12,953 nucleotides of DNA, from NCBI GenBank assembly GCA_050692055.1, contig JBOGTC010000033.1, positions 1 through 12,953 on the forward strand, in the 5' to 3' direction. The notes below the pieces were generated by a model. It saw only the letters and a program-made list of their open reading frames with translations, was not told the origin of the DNA and searched no databases. Within the stretch, counting starts at the first letter, position 1. Every line of letters begins with the position of its first letter. This document shows, piece after piece, positions 12,397 through 12,953 of the stretch. Source of the DNA: JBOGTC01 sp050692055 (GTDB lineage: Bacteria > Chloroflexota > Limnocylindria > QHBO01). The position numbers and the translations under genes are program-made.

Positions 12397-12611
12397 CGGT
12401 CCATGCCCTCGTCGTCACGGACCAGCGGCCGGTCGGTATCGTCTGGCCGCTGCGCCTCGCCCTCGGGGTAGCTCGGTGTCGGCGCCTTTTCCCGACCTAT
12501 GGTCGGCTCGTGCCTGCCTTCACCCTGGCCCCAGTCCTGGTCAGTGCCGCCGCCCTCCAGCTCCGAGGCCGGAGTCCGGGTCTGCTCGTCGCGCTTGCGC
12601 TCGTGCTCCAT
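12393..12611 (-). CDS. Small hydrophilic disordered protein (72 aa), first gene of a pair
   Basis: The family is not recognised. The 72-aa product is highly charged (MEHERKRDEQTRTPASELEG at the start), rich in Asp, Glu, Arg, Gly and Pro, with no membrane segment and no Cys. Start ATG 12611 is well supported: AGGAGGTGA, a near-perfect Shine-Dalgarno sequence, lies 5 bases upstream. An ATG at 12725 would add 38 residues of different composition and is rejected. The stop overlaps the next ATG (ATGA), forming a two-gene operon of disordered proteins. The strong ribosome site suggests high expression. Role unknown; a stress-induced protective protein is one possibility. Confidence 0.62.
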   Translation of the reverse strand: MEHERKRDEQTRTPASELEGGGTDQDWGQGEGRHEPTIGREKAPTPSYPEGEAQRPDDTDRPLVRDDEGMDR

Positions 12612-12665
12612 CGGTGTCACCTCCTGCCAGGGCGGTAGGCAGGGCGCGTGCCAGCTTGACCGACG

Positions 12666-12711
12666 GTGGGAACGGTGGACGGTGGCGCCCCCCACCTCCT
12701 CGTGGGAACGG
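12666..12711 (-). repeat. Direct repeat GTGGGAACGG upstream of the disordered-protein operon
   Basis: GTGGGAACGG occurs at 12666-12675 and 12702-12711, 36 bases apart, within the leader or promoter region of the small-protein pair. Read on the minus strand it is CCGTTCCCAC. It could be a paired operator, but no protein is implicated. Confidence 0.3.
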
Positions 12712-12760
12712 AGATCGCCGGTCACGCGGCAGGGGCAGCAACTCTGGGTCGGCGCTCGCG

Positions 12761-12835
12761 TCAGATTCCAACCACCGCCGGCTTACGGCCTGCCAACGCG
12801 CCGATTGGTGTCAGGCGCCAATCACAGCCGGCTTA
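12761..12835 (-). repeat. 25-base direct repeat, 50-base period, beside the transposase fragment
   Basis: Positions 12761-12785 and 12811-12835 match at 20 of 25 bases and share TCAG, CCAA, CAC and GCCGGCTTA. The second copy overlaps a hairpin GATTGG/CCAATC (12803-12808 with 12818-12823). The repeats lie 18-92 bases beyond the transposase stop, so they may belong to the element's end or to its target. Confidence 0.5.
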
Positions 12836-12852
12836 GATCCCATAGGACGTTG

Positions 12853-12953
12853 TCAAGCTGAGCGAGCTCCTCGAGGGTCGAAGTCGTGACCCGAGCGCCA
12901 CACGCCCCACACGATGCTGAGCGCCTTGCGCATGCAATGGCCGAGCGCGTTCA
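12853..12953 (-). CDS. IS110 family transposase, C-terminal end only (runs off the window)
   Basis: The last 32 codons before the TGA at 12855-12853 read through CMRKALSIVWGVWRSG and HDFDP, the typical C-terminal helix and tail of IS110/IS1111-type DEDD transposases (MRKLL...IVYGVLKSG.PFDP in relatives). The catalytic Ser and Tet (RuvC-like) parts lie outside the window, so intactness cannot be judged. After the stop the minus strand reads TTGACAACGTCCTATGGG, resembling the short tail that closes many IS110 elements. IS110 elements move with help from a bridge RNA encoded in a non-coding end; none can be assigned here. The call rests on about 25 residues. Confidence 0.55.
   Translation of the reverse strand, partial: NALGHCMRKALSIVWGVWRSGHDFDPRGARSA

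Noticed and set aside
12702..12721. ECF sigma-factor -35 element (GGAAC) in the GTGGGAACGG repeat
   Set aside because: No matching -10 motif lies at 15-17 bases spacing, and the orientation points away from the small-protein operon.

Overview
The window is a strongly GC-biased chromosomal stretch with no ribosomal or phage genes. Several starts carry a TANNNT box 6-7 bases before the start codon, the pattern of leaderless transcripts. One secreted protein ends in an LPDTA sortase signal with a membrane anchor. Together with GTG starts and a predicted pyrophosphate-dependent phosphofructokinase, this suggests a high-GC monoderm bacterium, probably Chloroflexota or Actinomycetota. The placement is inference, since the window has no marker gene.

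Layout, left to right. (1) A partial msrA (methionine sulfoxide reductase, minus) is divergent from a shikimate kinase. An ~82-aa unknown gene (minus) follows, divergent from a YciA-type acyl-CoA thioesterase. (2) A gene-poor stretch of nearly 1 kb (1962-2953) holds two families of short repeats and several hairpins. (3) A minus-strand pair encodes a DmpA-type P1/S58 aminopeptidase and a nitroreductase. (4) A minus-strand gene encodes a secreted, very acidic protein with four Cys-pair repeats and an LPDTA anchor, followed by a perfect 12-bp hairpin. (5) A translationally coupled minus-strand pair encodes an EamA/DMT permease and a redoxin-fold protein. (6) Another gene-free stretch (7369-7784) contains a promoter-like sequence directly followed by a possible three-way-junction RNA on the plus strand, plus a remote copy of one repeat from region 2. 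(7) A stand-alone Pnkp-type polynucleotide kinase domain and a small Cys-containing protein lie on the minus strand. (8) A plus-strand run encodes PPi-type phosphofructokinase, a patatin-like phospholipase broken by two compensating single-base shifts, and a DAO-family FAD oxidoreductase. (9) Two overlapping small genes for intrinsically disordered proteins (minus) precede the C-terminal end of an IS110-type transposase that runs off the right edge.

Most genes are unrelated housekeeping or accessory functions in short operons. msrA, the nitroreductase, the redoxin-like protein and the FAD oxidoreductase share a loose redox theme, but nothing shows that they form one pathway. The most unusual content is non-coding: the 7571-7674 RNA candidate, the GTCGCCAGATTCAT repeat family, the three-copy ~37-base repeat at 2741-2880, and a promoter-like GTTTN3TA motif. 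The most unusual proteins are the LPDTA repeat protein and the disordered pair at 12139-12611.
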